In this document: positions 13,594 to 25,626 of the stretch, piece after piece | How positions within the stretch are numbered: the stretch's first letter is position 1 | Layout of the letters: the number at the start of each line of letters is the position of its first letter | NCBI RefSeq assembly: GCF_964340395.1 | Contig: NC_135567.1 | Span: 12,881,591 to 12,945,590, forward strand | Origin: Glandiceps talaboti | Lineage: Eukaryota; Hemichordata; Enteropneusta; Spengelidae | Direction of reading: 5' to 3' | Length of the DNA stretch: 64,000 bases | The notes under the pieces: model-generated | Told to the model about the DNA's origin: nothing | The model's database searches: none | The model's input: the letters and a program-made list of their open reading frames with translations, nothing else | Program-made: the position numbers and the translations under genes

Positions 13594-14011
13594 CAAAGTC
13601 GGAGTTTTCATTATTTTTATAATGTATTCTATTGGTTTGCACTCGAACACGGAAATTTATGTGCTGGTATCAAATCTCGCATGACTTCAAAACTGTAATG
13701 TAATTGCGTCACTACTTTAATACGATACGGGATAAAAAGAAAATGTATTAATGTTAATTAAAGCAAAATATAAAAAGAATACTACCACTAGCAACTACTT
13801 TACAATGGGGAATGTTTTTGTCCATATGTGTCTTCTTCTTTTTTTCAGTGGTCGGTTTGTACGTTGGCCTTATTTTAAAAATAAAATCAAACAGAGTTTA
13901 ATATAGAATTGTGTTTATAACGGGGAAATGAAAATATAACATCAACTATCTGAAGCGATGCATGAAAATACTTAACTTTACAACTGTGCATTATCATATT
14001 TTTGGTTGCAG
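13516..14011 (+). other. Intron sequence upstream of second Thr-rich exon
   Basis: It starts with (CA)n/(TA)n and a (TG)n tract up to about 13592. The rest (gtattctattggtttgcact onward) parallels 11.98-12.37 kb closely, so the intron and exon were duplicated together. Confidence 0.65.
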
Positions 14012-14092
14012 ACAGCACCACCACGCCAGATCCAACGACAACACCAACACCAACATCAACACCAACACCAACACCAACGAACATGTCAACAG
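14012..14092 (+). CDS. Thr/Pro-rich mini-exon (second copy)
   Basis: 81-nt exon, phase 1-1, with the same TTGGTTGCAG acceptor and ACAG|GTAAAT donor as the exon at 12378. It encodes STTTPDPTTTPTPTSTPTPT followed by PTNMSTG. The poly-Thr run of the paralogue is replaced by (PT)n, and the N-glycosylation sequon is conserved as NMS. It is probably an O-glycosylated linker of the same mosaic protein. The change from a Thr run to PT repeats suggests fast turnover of the coding microsatellite. Confidence 0.65.
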
Positions 14093-14160
14093 GTAAATAT
14101 ATTTTATATGGTAGCTTTTCTCAACATATATATGATACCGGCCTTAAAGTCACAATCATC

Positions 14161-14163
<3 letters not shown>

Positions 14164-14219
<56 letters not shown>

Positions 14220-14390
14220 CTGTACACAATACTTGGAAATTACCATACATACATACATACATACATACATACATACATACATACATACATACATACATAC
14301 ACACACGCACACACACAGAGACATACATACATACATACATACATACATACATACATACATACATACATACATACATACATACATACATTC
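14164..14390. repeat. (GT)n/(TA)n and (CATA)n microsatellites
   Basis: A (TA)n run at about 14173-14215 is followed by two (CATA)n blocks at about 14246-14300 and 14321-14388, separated by a CA-rich spacer. It is intronic. The many Tyr/Ile/His/Thr open frames across it come from the repeats. Confidence 0.95.
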
Positions 14391-14669
14391 ATGCAGCCAT
14401 GCAGGTATGCATGTAGGCAAGCAGACATATCATTAAATGTATATTGCATGTGTCACACTTCCCAAATAGTCGTTTTAGGAATAAATTTGGTATTGTTTGG
14501 ACCAGACCAAGAGCTATATACTAGTGTTTATATTCATTCAGGGTTATATGTGCGTTCACAGACCATGTGTGTATTGCATCAAGAAGTTACTTATAGTTAA
14601 TATTTTCACCTCACATTTCACACATTAACAAAACCAGAAATCATTCAGTGAATCATGTATCATCATATG
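14391..14669. other. Unique intron sequence
   Basis: A short stretch between the microsatellites and the first array flank. I see no domain, splice pair or repeat in it. Confidence 0.5.
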
Positions 14670-15941
14670 ATGGAAAATGTCAAGACGCTGTCAATGAACG
14701 TGTTATACAATAGGGATAAGATCACTCTATCAACCTCAAAATAACTTAGTTTTCACAAAAATATAAACGTTGCTGACCGTTAATAATAATAGACACAGTG
14801 TTAAATCCCATTGTATATATCATAAAGACATGAACGTTTATTTTAATGCTGTTTCGACTTCCTGGTTTTGTATGATGTTGTAGTTTTCCGAATAGTTGGA
14901 AATTTTCCGAATAGTTGGAATTTTCTAAATTATGAAAAAATATGCAACAGTCGTACCCGTCCCAAAGAAAACTAATCCGATAGTACATAATTAAGTCAGC
15001 TGTCATCAGTGTATAAAATACAGAGAAGGAGAGACACGACACAAACCGAGAAAACAAATGATCCACTATATACGCTGATTATTAGTTTGAAAACTCGATA
15101 AGAATATATCTGCAAGACTAAGTGACTGTAATAACTAGAGAAGTCGGCAAAGGGGATTTTTCTTGACGTTTGTACAATACATACATCCTAAACAACTAGG
15201 TATCGAGTGGTCGTTATTGGCTCAACTGTAAGTCTAGTGCTTAATGTTAGATGTGCCGTTGGTCCAGCAGTGGTTGATTTTGGTTTTTCTGTTGTTCCAT
15301 TGGTTGATGATGATCAATTTCTTCATGTTTCCTGTGTTGTTGGAACGTTATTTTGTTTCGTCTGTGAAGCTTTCCTGGTATAAAATAAAATGAAAAGGAC
15401 AGGTCTATAATAATATTGTGTGTAGATTTAAAAAAATAAAATCACGTCTTTACCCAACTGAAAAAAACAACATTTTTTAAAAGGTAATCAGACGATACCA
15501 TTAATATGAATTTCTGTAAGAAAGAAGAAAGGCACATGATTGAATCAATTCCCAACTATTTATTTTTAATTCATCATGTATATAACACTGAATATTTTAT
15601 AATTAAATGTGCAGTTTCAAAACCGACATTTCAACATACATAATTGCAACATGTATTTAAATTATAGTGGAGATACAAGTTTGAGATTAGAAAGAGATAC
15701 TAAACGACTATATCTGTGCAATAGGATATAGGTCCTGATGAATGTTCAACATTTGTTCTATTAAGTTGGATATTAATTTTAACTACTCTAAAACTAACAT
15801 TCTTCACACATTTAAATTGACGTTTCATCAGGAAGTAATTGATACGTTTCCCTGATCACAAGAATAACACGTTTAGTTTAATGTAATACCATCGACAGCA
15901 GCTTCATTTCTTCATTTTGTTATGTTCTCTTGTCTTTGTAG

Positions 15942-15995
15942 GGAACACACCAACGCCAACACCAACGCCAACACCAACCCCAACACCAACCGGAG
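15942..15995 (+). CDS. PT-linker mini-exon, array 1 unit 1
   Basis: 54 nt between the acceptor CTTGTCTTTGTAG and the donor GGAG|GTAAGT. In phase 1-1 it encodes Gly, then NTPTPTPTPTPTPTPTG. It has no Cys and no hydrophobic residues, so it can only serve as a stiff, probably O-glycosylated spacer. The donor is a strong consensus and the acceptor has a pyrimidine tract. The other two frames would give His/Gln or Asn repeats. Phase 1 is preferred because all neighbouring domain exons use it. Confidence 0.7.
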
Positions 15996-16039
15996 GTAAG
16001 TTTGACAGGAGGATTGTTTCCACAACATTTGTAACGATA

Positions 16040-16360
16040 TCATAATGGGTAATGTCTTTTTGTTATTAGTCCCCAATGGTGAAGCAGGAGGGAGGGGGGT
16101 AGCATGTTGGGTCCTGTGTGTCCGTTCGTCCGTCAATCCATCCATCAATCTCCAACTCTATCTCAAAAAAGCACAGGCCAATTTCAACCAAACTTTCAGT
16201 AAAAATCATACGCACATCAATTGTTGTTTGATATATGCAAATTTGACCAAATGGCGGCCATATTTGTAGTTGAAAATCGATATTTACTGCTTAATTCAAC
16301 AACTGTAACAAAGACACTCCATTCGAAAGGTTGTAAGCATATGTACCTACATTTAATGGC
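16040..16360. repeat. Dispersed repeat embedded in every array unit (exemplar)
   Basis: About 45 nt after each PT exon comes TAATGTCTTTTTGTTATTAG, then a G-rich stretch, CCGTTCGTCCGTCAATCCAT, a ctatctcaaaa-type segment and CAAATGGCGGCCATATTTG. This architecture resembles a short interspersed repeat common in marine invertebrate genomes, and a diverged relative lies at about 38270-38460. It is present in all nine units, so the insertion predates the array. A 74-codon plus-strand frame and a 65-codon minus-strand frame across it are by-products. Confidence 0.55.
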
Positions 16361-17471
16361 TGAATTCAAACAACACTGGTAATAATGGTAGTGACAGGGG
16401 TCAGCATAAGTCATACCCGTACCAAAGAAAACTAATCCAATATTACATAATTGCGTCAGCTGTCACCAGTGTGTAAAATATAAGGAAGGAGAGACAGGAC
16501 ACACACCGAGAAAACCAATGATCCACTATATACGCTGATTATTAGTTTGAAAATTCGTTAAGAATATATCTGCAAGGCTAAGTGACTGTAATAACAAGAG
16601 AAGTCGGCAAAGACGATTTTCTTGACGTTTGTACAATACATATACCCTGAACAACTAGGTATCGTCCAACCTTTCCCAGTACAATATGCAAATTGAAGGG
16701 GTCAAGTGGTCTTTTATTTCTCTGGCGTTAGTTGAGTGGCCGTTATTGGCTCAACTGTAAGTCCAGTGCCTAATGTTAGATGTGCCGTTGGTCCAGCAGT
16801 TGTTGATTTTGGCTTTTCTGTTGTTCCATTGGTTGATGATGAACAATTTCTTCATGTTTCCTGTGTTGTTGGAACGTTATTTTGTTTCGTCTGTGTAGCT
16901 TTCCCGGTATAAAATAAAATAAAAAGGACAAGTCTATAATAATATTGTGTGTAGATTTAAAAAAAATAAAATCACGTCTTTAACCAACTGAAAAAAACAA
17001 CATGTTTTAAAAGGTAATCAGACGATACCATTAATATGAATTTCTGTAAGAAAGAAGAAAGGCACATGATTGAATCAATTCCCAACTATTTATTTTTAAT
17101 TCATCATGTATATAACACTGAATATTTTATAATTAAATGTGCAGTTTCAAAACCGACATTTCAACATACATAATTGCAACATGTATTTAAATTATAGTGG
17201 AGATACAAGTTTGAGATTAGAAAGAGATACTACACGACTATATCTGTGCAATAGGATATAGGTCCTGATAAATGTTCAACATTTGTTCTATTAAGTTGGA
17301 TATTAATTTTAACTACTCTAAAACTAACATTCACGTCACATTTAAATTGACGTTTCATCAGGAAGTAATTGATACGTTTCCCTGATCACAAGAATAACAC
17401 GTTTAGTTTAATGTAATACCATCGACAGCAGCTTTATTTCTTCATTTTGTTATGTTCTCTTGTCTTTGTAG

Positions 17472-17531
17472 GGAACACACCAACGCCAACGCCAACGCCA
17501 ACGCCAACACCAACCCCAACACCAACCGGAG
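17472..17531 (+). CDS. PT-linker mini-exon, array 1 unit 2
   Basis: 60 nt, phase 1-1, same acceptor and donor as unit 1. It encodes one more Pro-Thr pair than the 54-nt form (nine Thr-containing repeats before the final Gly). The extra codons are internal CCAACG repeats, so length varies by slippage in multiples of six nucleotides and never breaks the frame. Identical in length and sequence to the exon at 20530, its second-order duplicate. Confidence 0.7.
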
Positions 17532-19004
17532 GTAAGTTTGACAGGAGGATTGTTTCCACAACATTTGTAACGATATCATAATGGGTAATGTCTTTTTGTT
17601 ATTAGTCCCCAATGGTGAAGCAGGAGGGAGGGGGGTAGCATGTTGGGTCCTGTGTGTCCGTTCGTCCGTCAATCCATCCATCAATCTCCAACTCTATCTC
17701 AAAAAAGCACAGGCCAATTTCAACCAAACTTTCAGTAAAAATCATACGCACATCAATTGTTGTTTGATATATGCAAATTTGACCAAATGGCGGCCATATT
17801 TGTAGTTGAAAATCGATATTTACTGCTTAATTCAACAACTGTAACAAAGACACTCCATTCGAAAGGTTGTAAGCATATGTACCTACATTTAATGGCTGAA
17901 TTCAAACAACACTGGTAATAATGGTAGTGACAGGGGTCAGCATATGTCATACCCGTCCCAAAGAAAACTAATCCAATATTACATAATTGCGTCAGCTGTC
18001 ACCAGTGTATAAAATATAAGGAAGGAGAGACAGGACACACACCGAGAAAACCAATGATCCACTATATACGCTGATTATTAGTTTGAAAATTCGTTAAGAA
18101 TATATCTGCAAGGCTAAGTGACTGTAATAACAAGAGAAGTCGGCAAAGACGATTTTCTTGACGTTTGTACAATACATATACCCTGAACAACTAGGTATCG
18201 TCCAACCTTTCCCAGTACAATATGCAAATTGAAGGGGTCAAGTGGTCTTTTATTTCTCTGGCGTTAGTTGAGTGGCCGTTATTGGCTCAACTGTAAGTCC
18301 AGTGCCTAATGTTAGATGTGCCGTTGGTCCAGCAGTTGTTGATTTTGGCTTTTCTGTTGTTCCATTGGTTGATGATGAACAATTTCTTCATGTTTCCTGT
18401 GTTGTTGGAACGTTATTTTGTTTCGTCTGTGTAGCTTTCCCGGTATAAAATAAAATAAAAAGGACAAGTCTATAATAATATTGTGTGTAGATTTAAAAAA
18501 AATAAAATCACGTCTTTAACCAACTGAAAAAAACAACATGTTTTAAAAGGTAATCAGACGATACCATTAATATGAATTTCTGTAAGAAAGAAGAAAGGCA
18601 CATGATTGAATCAATTCCCAACTATTTATTTTTAATTCATCATGTATATAACACTGAATATTTTATAATCAAATGTGCAGTTTCAAAACCGACATTTCAA
18701 CATACATAATTGCAACATGTATTTAAATTATAGTGGAGATACAAGTTTGAGATTAGAAAGAGATACTAAACGACTATATCTGTGCAATAGGATATAGGTC
18801 CTGATGAATGTTCAACATTTGTTCTATTAAGTTGGATATTAATTTTAACTACTCTAAAACTGACATTCACACATTTAAATTGACGTTTCATCAGGAAGTA
18901 ATTGATACGTTTCCCTGATCACAAGAATAACACGTTTAGTTTAATGTAATACCATCGACAGCAGCTTCATTTCTTCATTTTGTTATGTTCTCTTGTCTTT
19001 GTAG

Positions 19005-19058
19005 GGAACACACCAACGCCAACACCAACGCCAACACCAACCCCAACACCAACCGGAG
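19005..19058 (+). CDS. PT-linker mini-exon, array 1 unit 3
   Basis: 54 nt, phase 1-1, encoding NTPTPTPTPTPTPTPTG after a junctional Gly. The surrounding unit carries private variants (GAAGCCGGAGGGGGGAGGTA after the exon, GAATGTATC further on) that recur exactly around the exon at 22063. The two are therefore recent duplicates. Confidence 0.7.
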
Positions 19059-20529
19059 GTAAGTTTGACAGGAGGATTGTTTCCACAACATTTGTAACGA
19101 TATCATAATGGGTAATGTCTTTTTGTTATTAGTCCCCAATGGTGAAGCCGGAGGGGGGAGGTAGCACGTTGGGTCCTGTGTGTCCGTTCGTCCGTCAATC
19201 CATCCATCAATCTCCACCTCTATCTCAAAAAAGCACAGGCCAATTTCAACCAAACTTTTAGTAAAAATCATACGCACATCAATTGTTGTTTGATATATGC
19301 AAATTTGACCAAATGGCGGCCATATTTGTAGTTGAAAATCGATATTTACTGCTTAATTCATCAACTGTAACAAAGACACTCCATTCGAAAGGTTGTAAGC
19401 ATATGTACCTACATTTAATGGCTGAATTCAAACAACACTGGTAATAATGGTAGTGACAGGGGTCAGCATAAGTCATACCCGTACCAAAGAAAACTAATCC
19501 AATATTACATAATTGCGTCAGCTGTCACCAGTGTGTAAAATATAAGGAAGGAGAGACAGGACACAAACCGAGAAAACCAATGATCCACTATATACGCTGA
19601 TTATTAGTTTGAAAATTCGTTAAGAATGTATCTGCAAGACTAAGTGACTGTAATAACAAGAGAAGTCGGCAAAGACGATTTTCTTGACGTTTGTACAATA
19701 CATATACCCTGAACAACTAGGTATCGTCCAACCTTTCCCAGTACAATATGCAAATTGAAGGGGTCCAGTGGTCTTTTTTGTCTCTGGCGTTGGTTGAGTG
19801 GCTGTTATTGGCTCAACTGTAAGTCCAGTGCCTAATGTTAGATGTGCCGTTGGTCCAGCAGTGGTTGATTTTGGTTTTTCTGTTGTTCCATTGGTTGATG
19901 ATGATCAATTTCTTCATGTTTCCTGTGTTGTTGGAACATTATTTTGTTTCGACTGTGTAGCTTTCCCGGTATAAAAAAAAATAAAAAGGACAAGTCTATA
20001 ATAATATTGTGTGTAGATTAAAAAAACAAAAAAACACGTCTTTACCCAACTGAAAAAACAACATTTTTTAAAAGGTAATCAGACGATACCATTAATATGA
20101 ATTTCTGTAAGAAAGAAGAAAGGCACATGATTGAATCAATTCCCAACTATTTATTTTTAATTCATCATGTATATAACACTGAATATTTTATAATTAAATG
20201 TGCAGTTTCAAAACCGACATTTCAACATACATAATTGCAACATGTATTTAAATTATAGTGGAGATACAAGTTTGAGATTAGAAAGAGATACTACACGACT
20301 ATATCTGTGCAATAGGATATAGGTCCTGATGAATGTTCAACATTTGTTCTATTAAGTTGGATATTAAGCTTAACTACTCTAAAACTGACATTCACACATT
20401 TAAATTGCCGTTTCATCAGGAAGTAATTGATACGTTTCCCTGATCACAAGAATAACACGTTTAGTTTAATGTAATACCATCGACAGCAGCTTTATTTCTT
20501 CATTTTGTTATGTTCTCTTGTCTTTGTAG

Positions 20530-20589
20530 GGAACACACCAACGCCAACGCCAACGCCAACGCCAACACCAACCCCAACACCAACCGGAG
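20530..20589 (+). CDS. PT-linker mini-exon, array 1 unit 4
   Basis: 60 nt, phase 1-1, identical in layout to the exon at 17472, lying 3,058 bp downstream of it. The CAGCTTTATTT variant before the acceptor is shared only by these two units, while other units have CAGCTTCATTT. It encodes the longer (PT)n form. Confidence 0.7.
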
Positions 20590-22062
20590 GTAAGTTTGAC
20601 AGGAGGATTGTTTCCACAACATTTGTAACGATATCATAATGGGTAATGTCTTTTTGTTATTAGTCCCCAATGGTGAAGCAGGAGGGAGGGGGGTAGCATG
20701 TTGGGTCCTGTGTGTCCGTTCGTCCGTCAATCCATCCATCAATCTCCAACTCTATCTCAAAAAAGCACAGGCCAATTTCAACCAAACTTTCAGTAAAAAT
20801 CATACGCACATCAATTGTTGTTTGATATATGCAAATTTGACCAAATGGCGGCCATATTTGTAGTTGAAAATCGATATTTACTGCTTAATTCAACAACTGT
20901 AACAAAGACACTCCATTCGAAAGGTTGTAAGCATATGTACCTACATTTAATGGCTGAATTCAAACAACACTGGTAATAATGGTAGTGACAGGGGTCAGCA
21001 TATGTCATACCCGTCCCAAAGAAAACTAATCCAATATTACATAATTGCGTCAGCTGTCACCAGTGTATAAAATATAAGGAAGGAGAGACAGGACACACAC
21101 CGAGAAAACCAATGATCCACTATATACGCTGATTATTAGTTTGAAAATTCGTTAAGAATATATCTGCAAGGCTAAGTGACTGTAATAACAAGAGAAGTCG
21201 GCAAAGACGATTTTCTTGACGTTTGTACAATACATATACCCTGAACAACTAGGTATCGTCCAACCTTTCCCAGTACAATATGCAAATTGAAGGGGTCAAG
21301 TGGTCTTTTATTTCTCTGGCGTTAGTTGAGTGGCCGTTATTGGCTCAACTGTAAGTCCAGTGCCTAATGTTAGATGTGCCGTTGGTCCAGCAGTTGTTGA
21401 TTTTGGCTTTTCTGTTGTTCCATTGGTTGATGATGAACAATTTCTTCATGTTTCCTGTGTTGTTGGAACGTTATTTTGTTTCGTCTGTGTAGCTTTCCCG
21501 GTATAAAATAAAATAAAAAGGACAAGTCTATAATAATATTGTGTGTAGATTTAAAAAAAATAAAATCACGTCTTTAACCAACTGAAAAAAACAACATGTT
21601 TTAAAAGGTAATCAGACGATACCATTAATATGAATTTCTGTAAGAAAGAAGAAAGGCACATGATTGAATCAATTCCCAACTATTTATTTTTAATTCATCA
21701 TGTATATAACACTGAATATTTTATAATCAAATGTGCAGTTTCAAAACCGACATTTCAACATACATAATTGCAACATGTATTTAAATTATAGTGGAGATAC
21801 AAGTTTGAGATTAGAAAGAGATACTAAACGACTATATCTGTGCAATAGGATATAGGTCCTGATGAATGTTCAACATTTGTTCTATTAAGTTGGATATTAA
21901 TTTTAACTACTCTAAAACTGACATTCACACATTTAAATTGACGTTTCATCAGGAAGTAATTGATACGTTTCCCTGATCACAAGAATAACACGTTTAGTTT
22001 AATGTAATACCATCGACAGCAGCTTCATTTCTTCATTTTGTTATGTTCTCTTGTCTTTGTAG

Positions 22063-22116
22063 GGAACACACCAACGCCAACACCAACGCCAACACCAACC
22101 CCAACACCAACCGGAG
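22063..22116 (+). CDS. PT-linker mini-exon, array 1 unit 5
   Basis: 54 nt, phase 1-1, exactly 3,058 bp after the exon at 19005, and sharing its flanking variants. It encodes the same 18-residue Gly-Asn-(TP)n-Thr-Gly linker. Intact splice sites make skipping or inclusion equally frame-neutral. Confidence 0.7.
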
Positions 22117-23587
22117 GTAAGTTTGACAGGAGGATTGTTTCCACAACATTTGTAACGATATCATAATGGGTAATGTCTTTTTGTTATTAGTCCCCAATGG
22201 TGAAGCCGGAGGGGGGAGGTAGCACGTTGGGTCCTGTGTGTCCGTTCGTCCGTCAATCCATCCATCAATCTCCACCTCTATCTCAAAAAAGCACAGGCCA
22301 ATTTCAACCAAACTTTTAGTAAAAATCATACGCACATCAATTGTTGTTTGATATATGCAAATTTGACCAAATGGCGGCCATATTTGTAGTTGAAAATCGA
22401 TATTTACTGCTTAATTCATCAACTGTAACAAAGACACTCCATTCGAAAGGTTGTAAGCATATGTACCTACATTTAATGGCTGAATTCAAACAACACTGGT
22501 AATAATGGTAGTGACAGGGGTCAGCATAAGTCATACCCGTACCAAAGAAAACTAATCCAATATTACATAATTGCGTCAGCTGTCACCAGTGTGTAAAATA
22601 TAAGGAAGGAGAGACAGGACACAAACCGAGAAAACCAATGATCCACTATATACGCTGATTATTAGTTTGAAAATTCGTTAAGAATGTATCTGCAAGACTA
22701 AGTGACTGTAATAACAAGAGAAGTCGGCAAAGACGATTTTCTTGACGTTTGTACAATACATATACCCTGAACAACTAGGTATCGTCCAACCTTTCCCAGT
22801 ACAATATGCAAATTGAAGGGGTCCAGTGGTCTTTTTTGTCTCTGGCGTTGGTTGAGTGGCTGTTATTGGCTCAACTGTAAGTCCAGTGCCTAATGTTAGA
22901 TGTGCCGTTGGTCCAGCAGTGGTTGATTTTGGTTTTTCTGTTGTTCCATTGGTTGATGATGATCAATTTCTTCATGTTTCCTGTGTTGTTGGAACATTAT
23001 TTTGTTTCGACTGTGTAGCTTTCCCGGTATAAAAAAAAATAAAAAGGACAAGTCTATAATAATATTGTGTGTAGATTAAAAAAACAAAAAAACACGTCTT
23101 TACCCAACTGAAAAAACAACATTTTTTAAAAGGTAATCAGACGATACCATTAATATGAATTTCTGTAAGAAAGAAGAAAGGCACATGATTGAATCAATTC
23201 CCAACTATTTATTTTTAATTCATCATGTATATAACACTGAATATTTTATAATTAAATGTGCAGTTTCAAAACCGACATTTCAACATACATAATTGCAACA
23301 TGTATTTAAATTATAGTGGAGATACAAGTTTGAGATTAGAAAGAGATACTACACGACTATATCTGTGCAATAGGATATAGGTCCTGATGAATGTTCAACA
23401 TTTGTTCTATTAAGTTGGATATTAAGCTTAACTACTCTAAAACTGACATTCACACATTTAAATTGCCGTTTCATCAGGAAGTAATTGATACGTTTCCCTG
23501 ATCACAAGAATAACACGTTTAGTTTAATGTAATACCATCGACAGCAGCTTCATTTCTTCATTTTGTTATGTTCTCTTGTCTTTGTAG

Positions 23588-23635
23588 GGAACACACCAAC
23601 GCCAACACCAACATCAACCCCAACACCAACCGGAG
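23588..23635 (+). CDS. PT-linker mini-exon, array 1 terminal unit
   Basis: 48 nt, phase 1-1, encoding NTPTPTPTSTPTPTG. A Ser replaces one Pro (ACATCAACC). The same Ser-bearing 48-nt form is the terminal exon of array 2 (31246), and both are followed by the same unit 3' flank. This marks it as the ancestral last unit of an array. Confidence 0.7.
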
Positions 23636-24034
23636 GTAAGTTTGACAGGAGGATTTTTTTCACAACATTTGTAACGATATCATAATGGGTAATGTCTTTT
23701 TGTTATTAGTTCCCAATGGTGAAGCGGGAGGGGGGGGTAGCACGTTGGGTCCTGTGTGTCCGTTCGTCCGTCAATCCATCCATCCATCCATCAATCTCCA
23801 CCTCTATCTCAAAAACGCACAGGCCAATTTCAACCAAACTTTCAGGAAAAATCATACGCACATCAATTGTTGTTTGATATATGCAAATTTGACCAAATGG
23901 CAGCCATATTTGAAGTTGAAAATCTATATTTACTGCTCCATTCGAAAGGTTGTAAGCACATGTACCTACATTCAATGGCTGAATTCAAACAAAACTGGTA
24001 ATACTGGTAGTGACAGGGGTCAGCATATGTCATT

Positions 24035-24991
24035 TTCCTCTATGGTATTAACACTAATGACCAAATGGTAGCTGTTTTATTGTACAGATAAGAGTATGGC
24101 AAATACGTTTATTCGCCCCCCAATGAGTCCATTTATTATTATTGTATTCTGGTCATCTTGCTGGACCCTAGCTAATCAATACAACTTCAATGCGTAAGAA
24201 AATGACTGGTTTTGGCATACTAACACTCATTGTTGTCAATACACACAGAACATCATCAGTTCAGTTATATTACTATGTACTCTACCCGTAATAACACAGC
24301 AGTTTACACAGCTTATTAATGACTTCAAAGTTCAATTCTTACAAAAGACATCTTTTGAATGTTTTTAAATCTCTGCCCATGAAACATAAACTATATACTA
24401 AATAACATCTCTGGTGGCGTTGGACAGTGCCAGGACCATTAAAACGTATTATGAAATTGGTTTGCTAGAAAATAGTTTTCCATATGCTGGTTGCTTTCTC
24501 AATTGATGCTAATAGCAGTTTCTTATTGATGACACTGTTTATATATATGACAAAGTCATAGTTTTCGTTATATCTTGTGATGTATTATATTGGTTTGCAC
24601 ACAAACATGGACATTTTTATGTTGCTTTAGATAAAAATGAAACCTCGCATGACTGCTAACACTAACGTAATTACGTCACTAATTTAATACCTTGTGACAT
24701 CAATAGAGAATGTATTAATGTTAAAGCAATGTACAAAGTAACACTACTGCTGACAACTACTTTACAACCTCATACGTTGTCCTTGTGTAACTTTGTTTTT
24801 CTTGTTTAGGGTGGGAGTGGCTGGCATATAAATGTTAGCCTTATTTTGATAAGTAGTAAAATCAAACAAAGTTGAGATATACATGTAATTATATGTATAA
24901 CGGAAAAAATGAAATTGCGAAATCAGCTATCTGAAAGCTTACATTACAATACTTAATAATACACTAGTGTATCATCATGTGTTGGTTGCAG
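24035..24991 (+). other. 3' flank of array 1 and intron before Thr-exon relic
   Basis: It matches 31696-32702 almost throughout, and more distantly 5.46-6.34 kb. It carries the same intron landmarks (cacacagaacatcatcag, tgtactctacccg, ttggtttgcac, cctcgcatgactgc). No coding sequence is seen. Confidence 0.6.
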
Positions 24992-25008
24992 AAAGCACTA
25001 TTTCAGAT

Positions 25009-25039
<31 letters not shown>
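24992..25039 (+). pseudogene. Disrupted Thr-rich mini-exon relic
   Basis: After GTGTTGGTTGCAG the phase-1 reading is STISDTTTTTT... through a (CAA)n tract, then RLKFI and a stop. The start is homologous to STTTPDPTTT of the exons at 12378 and 14012. The 3' half and donor have been replaced by CR1-like sequence (ACTCAAGTTTATCTGACGTT). Probably dead, unless a cryptic donor is used. Confidence 0.55.
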
Positions 25040-25566
25040 GACTCAAGTTTATCTGACGTTTTTGCTAACTTTTTTCATTCGAAAATTGTGAAATTACTGG
25101 AACATTTACCATTTGTTACACCTTCCTATATTCCAAATGCAAATCATTATTTTCATTTCTTTACACCTATTACAATTGGTTTTGTGTCAAATCTCATGTA
25201 GCACCTTGTCACCAAAGACCCGTTCAGCTGATCCTAATCCAACCACATTGCTAAAAAAATGTAGTGAACAGGTTGCTCCAGCTGTTTGTCAAATTATCAA
25301 CAAATCTGTAAGTTACGGTGAATTTCCAATGTCTTGCAAATCTGCTATAGTTCGGCATTAGCTTAAAAAAGCTAACTTAGACCAAAAACATTCTGAAAAA
25401 TTATCGCCCGGTGTTAAATCTTCCCTTTCTGTCTAAGCTCTTAGAGCGTATTGTTTTCAGTTAATTAAATACATATCTATGTGATCATAATTTGTTTGCA
25501 AAATATCAGGCCGCATACCGCGCGGATTTCAGCACAGAAACAGCTCTCCTTAGAATTCAAAGTGGT
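25040..25566 (+). mobile_element. CR1-like reverse transcriptase fragment
   Basis: It encodes, with frameshifts, LSDVFANFFHSKIVKLLEHL, then a CSEQVAPAVCQIINKSVSYG segment, LLKKANLD- and ENYRPVLNL-like pieces and AYRADFSTETALLRIQS. These are the region upstream of and into the RT domain of the same CR1 family seen elsewhere in the window. The fragment ends abruptly about 60 nt before the lysozyme exon. Confidence 0.7.
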
Positions 25567-25626
25567 AAGAGTAAGCATATTTCATGAAGTCAGCCTAGAC
25601 TACTCTCTACTTTGTATCTTCTACAG

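Larger units (their letters stand above)
14670..24034 (+). repeat. Tandem array 1: six ~1.53-kb units, each with a PT mini-exon
   Basis: A left flank (14670-14952), shared with 26915-27190, is followed by units at roughly 14953, 16411, 17947, 19473, 21005 and 22531, ending near 24034. Exon-to-exon spacings are 1530, 1533, 1525, 1533 and 1525 bp. Each unit holds one PT exon, a tgtccgttcgtccgt-type dispersed repeat just after it, and an antisense Thr/Cys-rich reading frame. Units 2+3 and 4+5 share private variants, revealing a ~3,058-bp second-order duplication. Both exon borders and the reading phase are intact in all copies. Confidence 0.95.

Noticed and set aside
14104-14600. Tyr/Ile/His/Cys-rich frames over (TA)n and (CATA)n
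   Set aside because: Pure repeat read-through in all frames.
15912-16148. Minus-strand frame repeated in most array units (also 17442, 20500, 28152, 29683)
   Set aside because: It is the reverse complement of the PT exon and the following dispersed repeat; the Leu-rich end comes from antisense (PT)n. No splice or start context.
16045-16269. 74-codon plus-strand frame in array units, starting MGNVFLLLVPN
   Set aside because: It lies in the intron after the PT donor, across a dispersed repeat. Its frame changes between units with G-run length.
16217-16414. 65-codon minus-strand frame present in many units
   Set aside because: Conserved only because the units are recent duplicates; it covers the dispersed repeat and has no recognisable domain.
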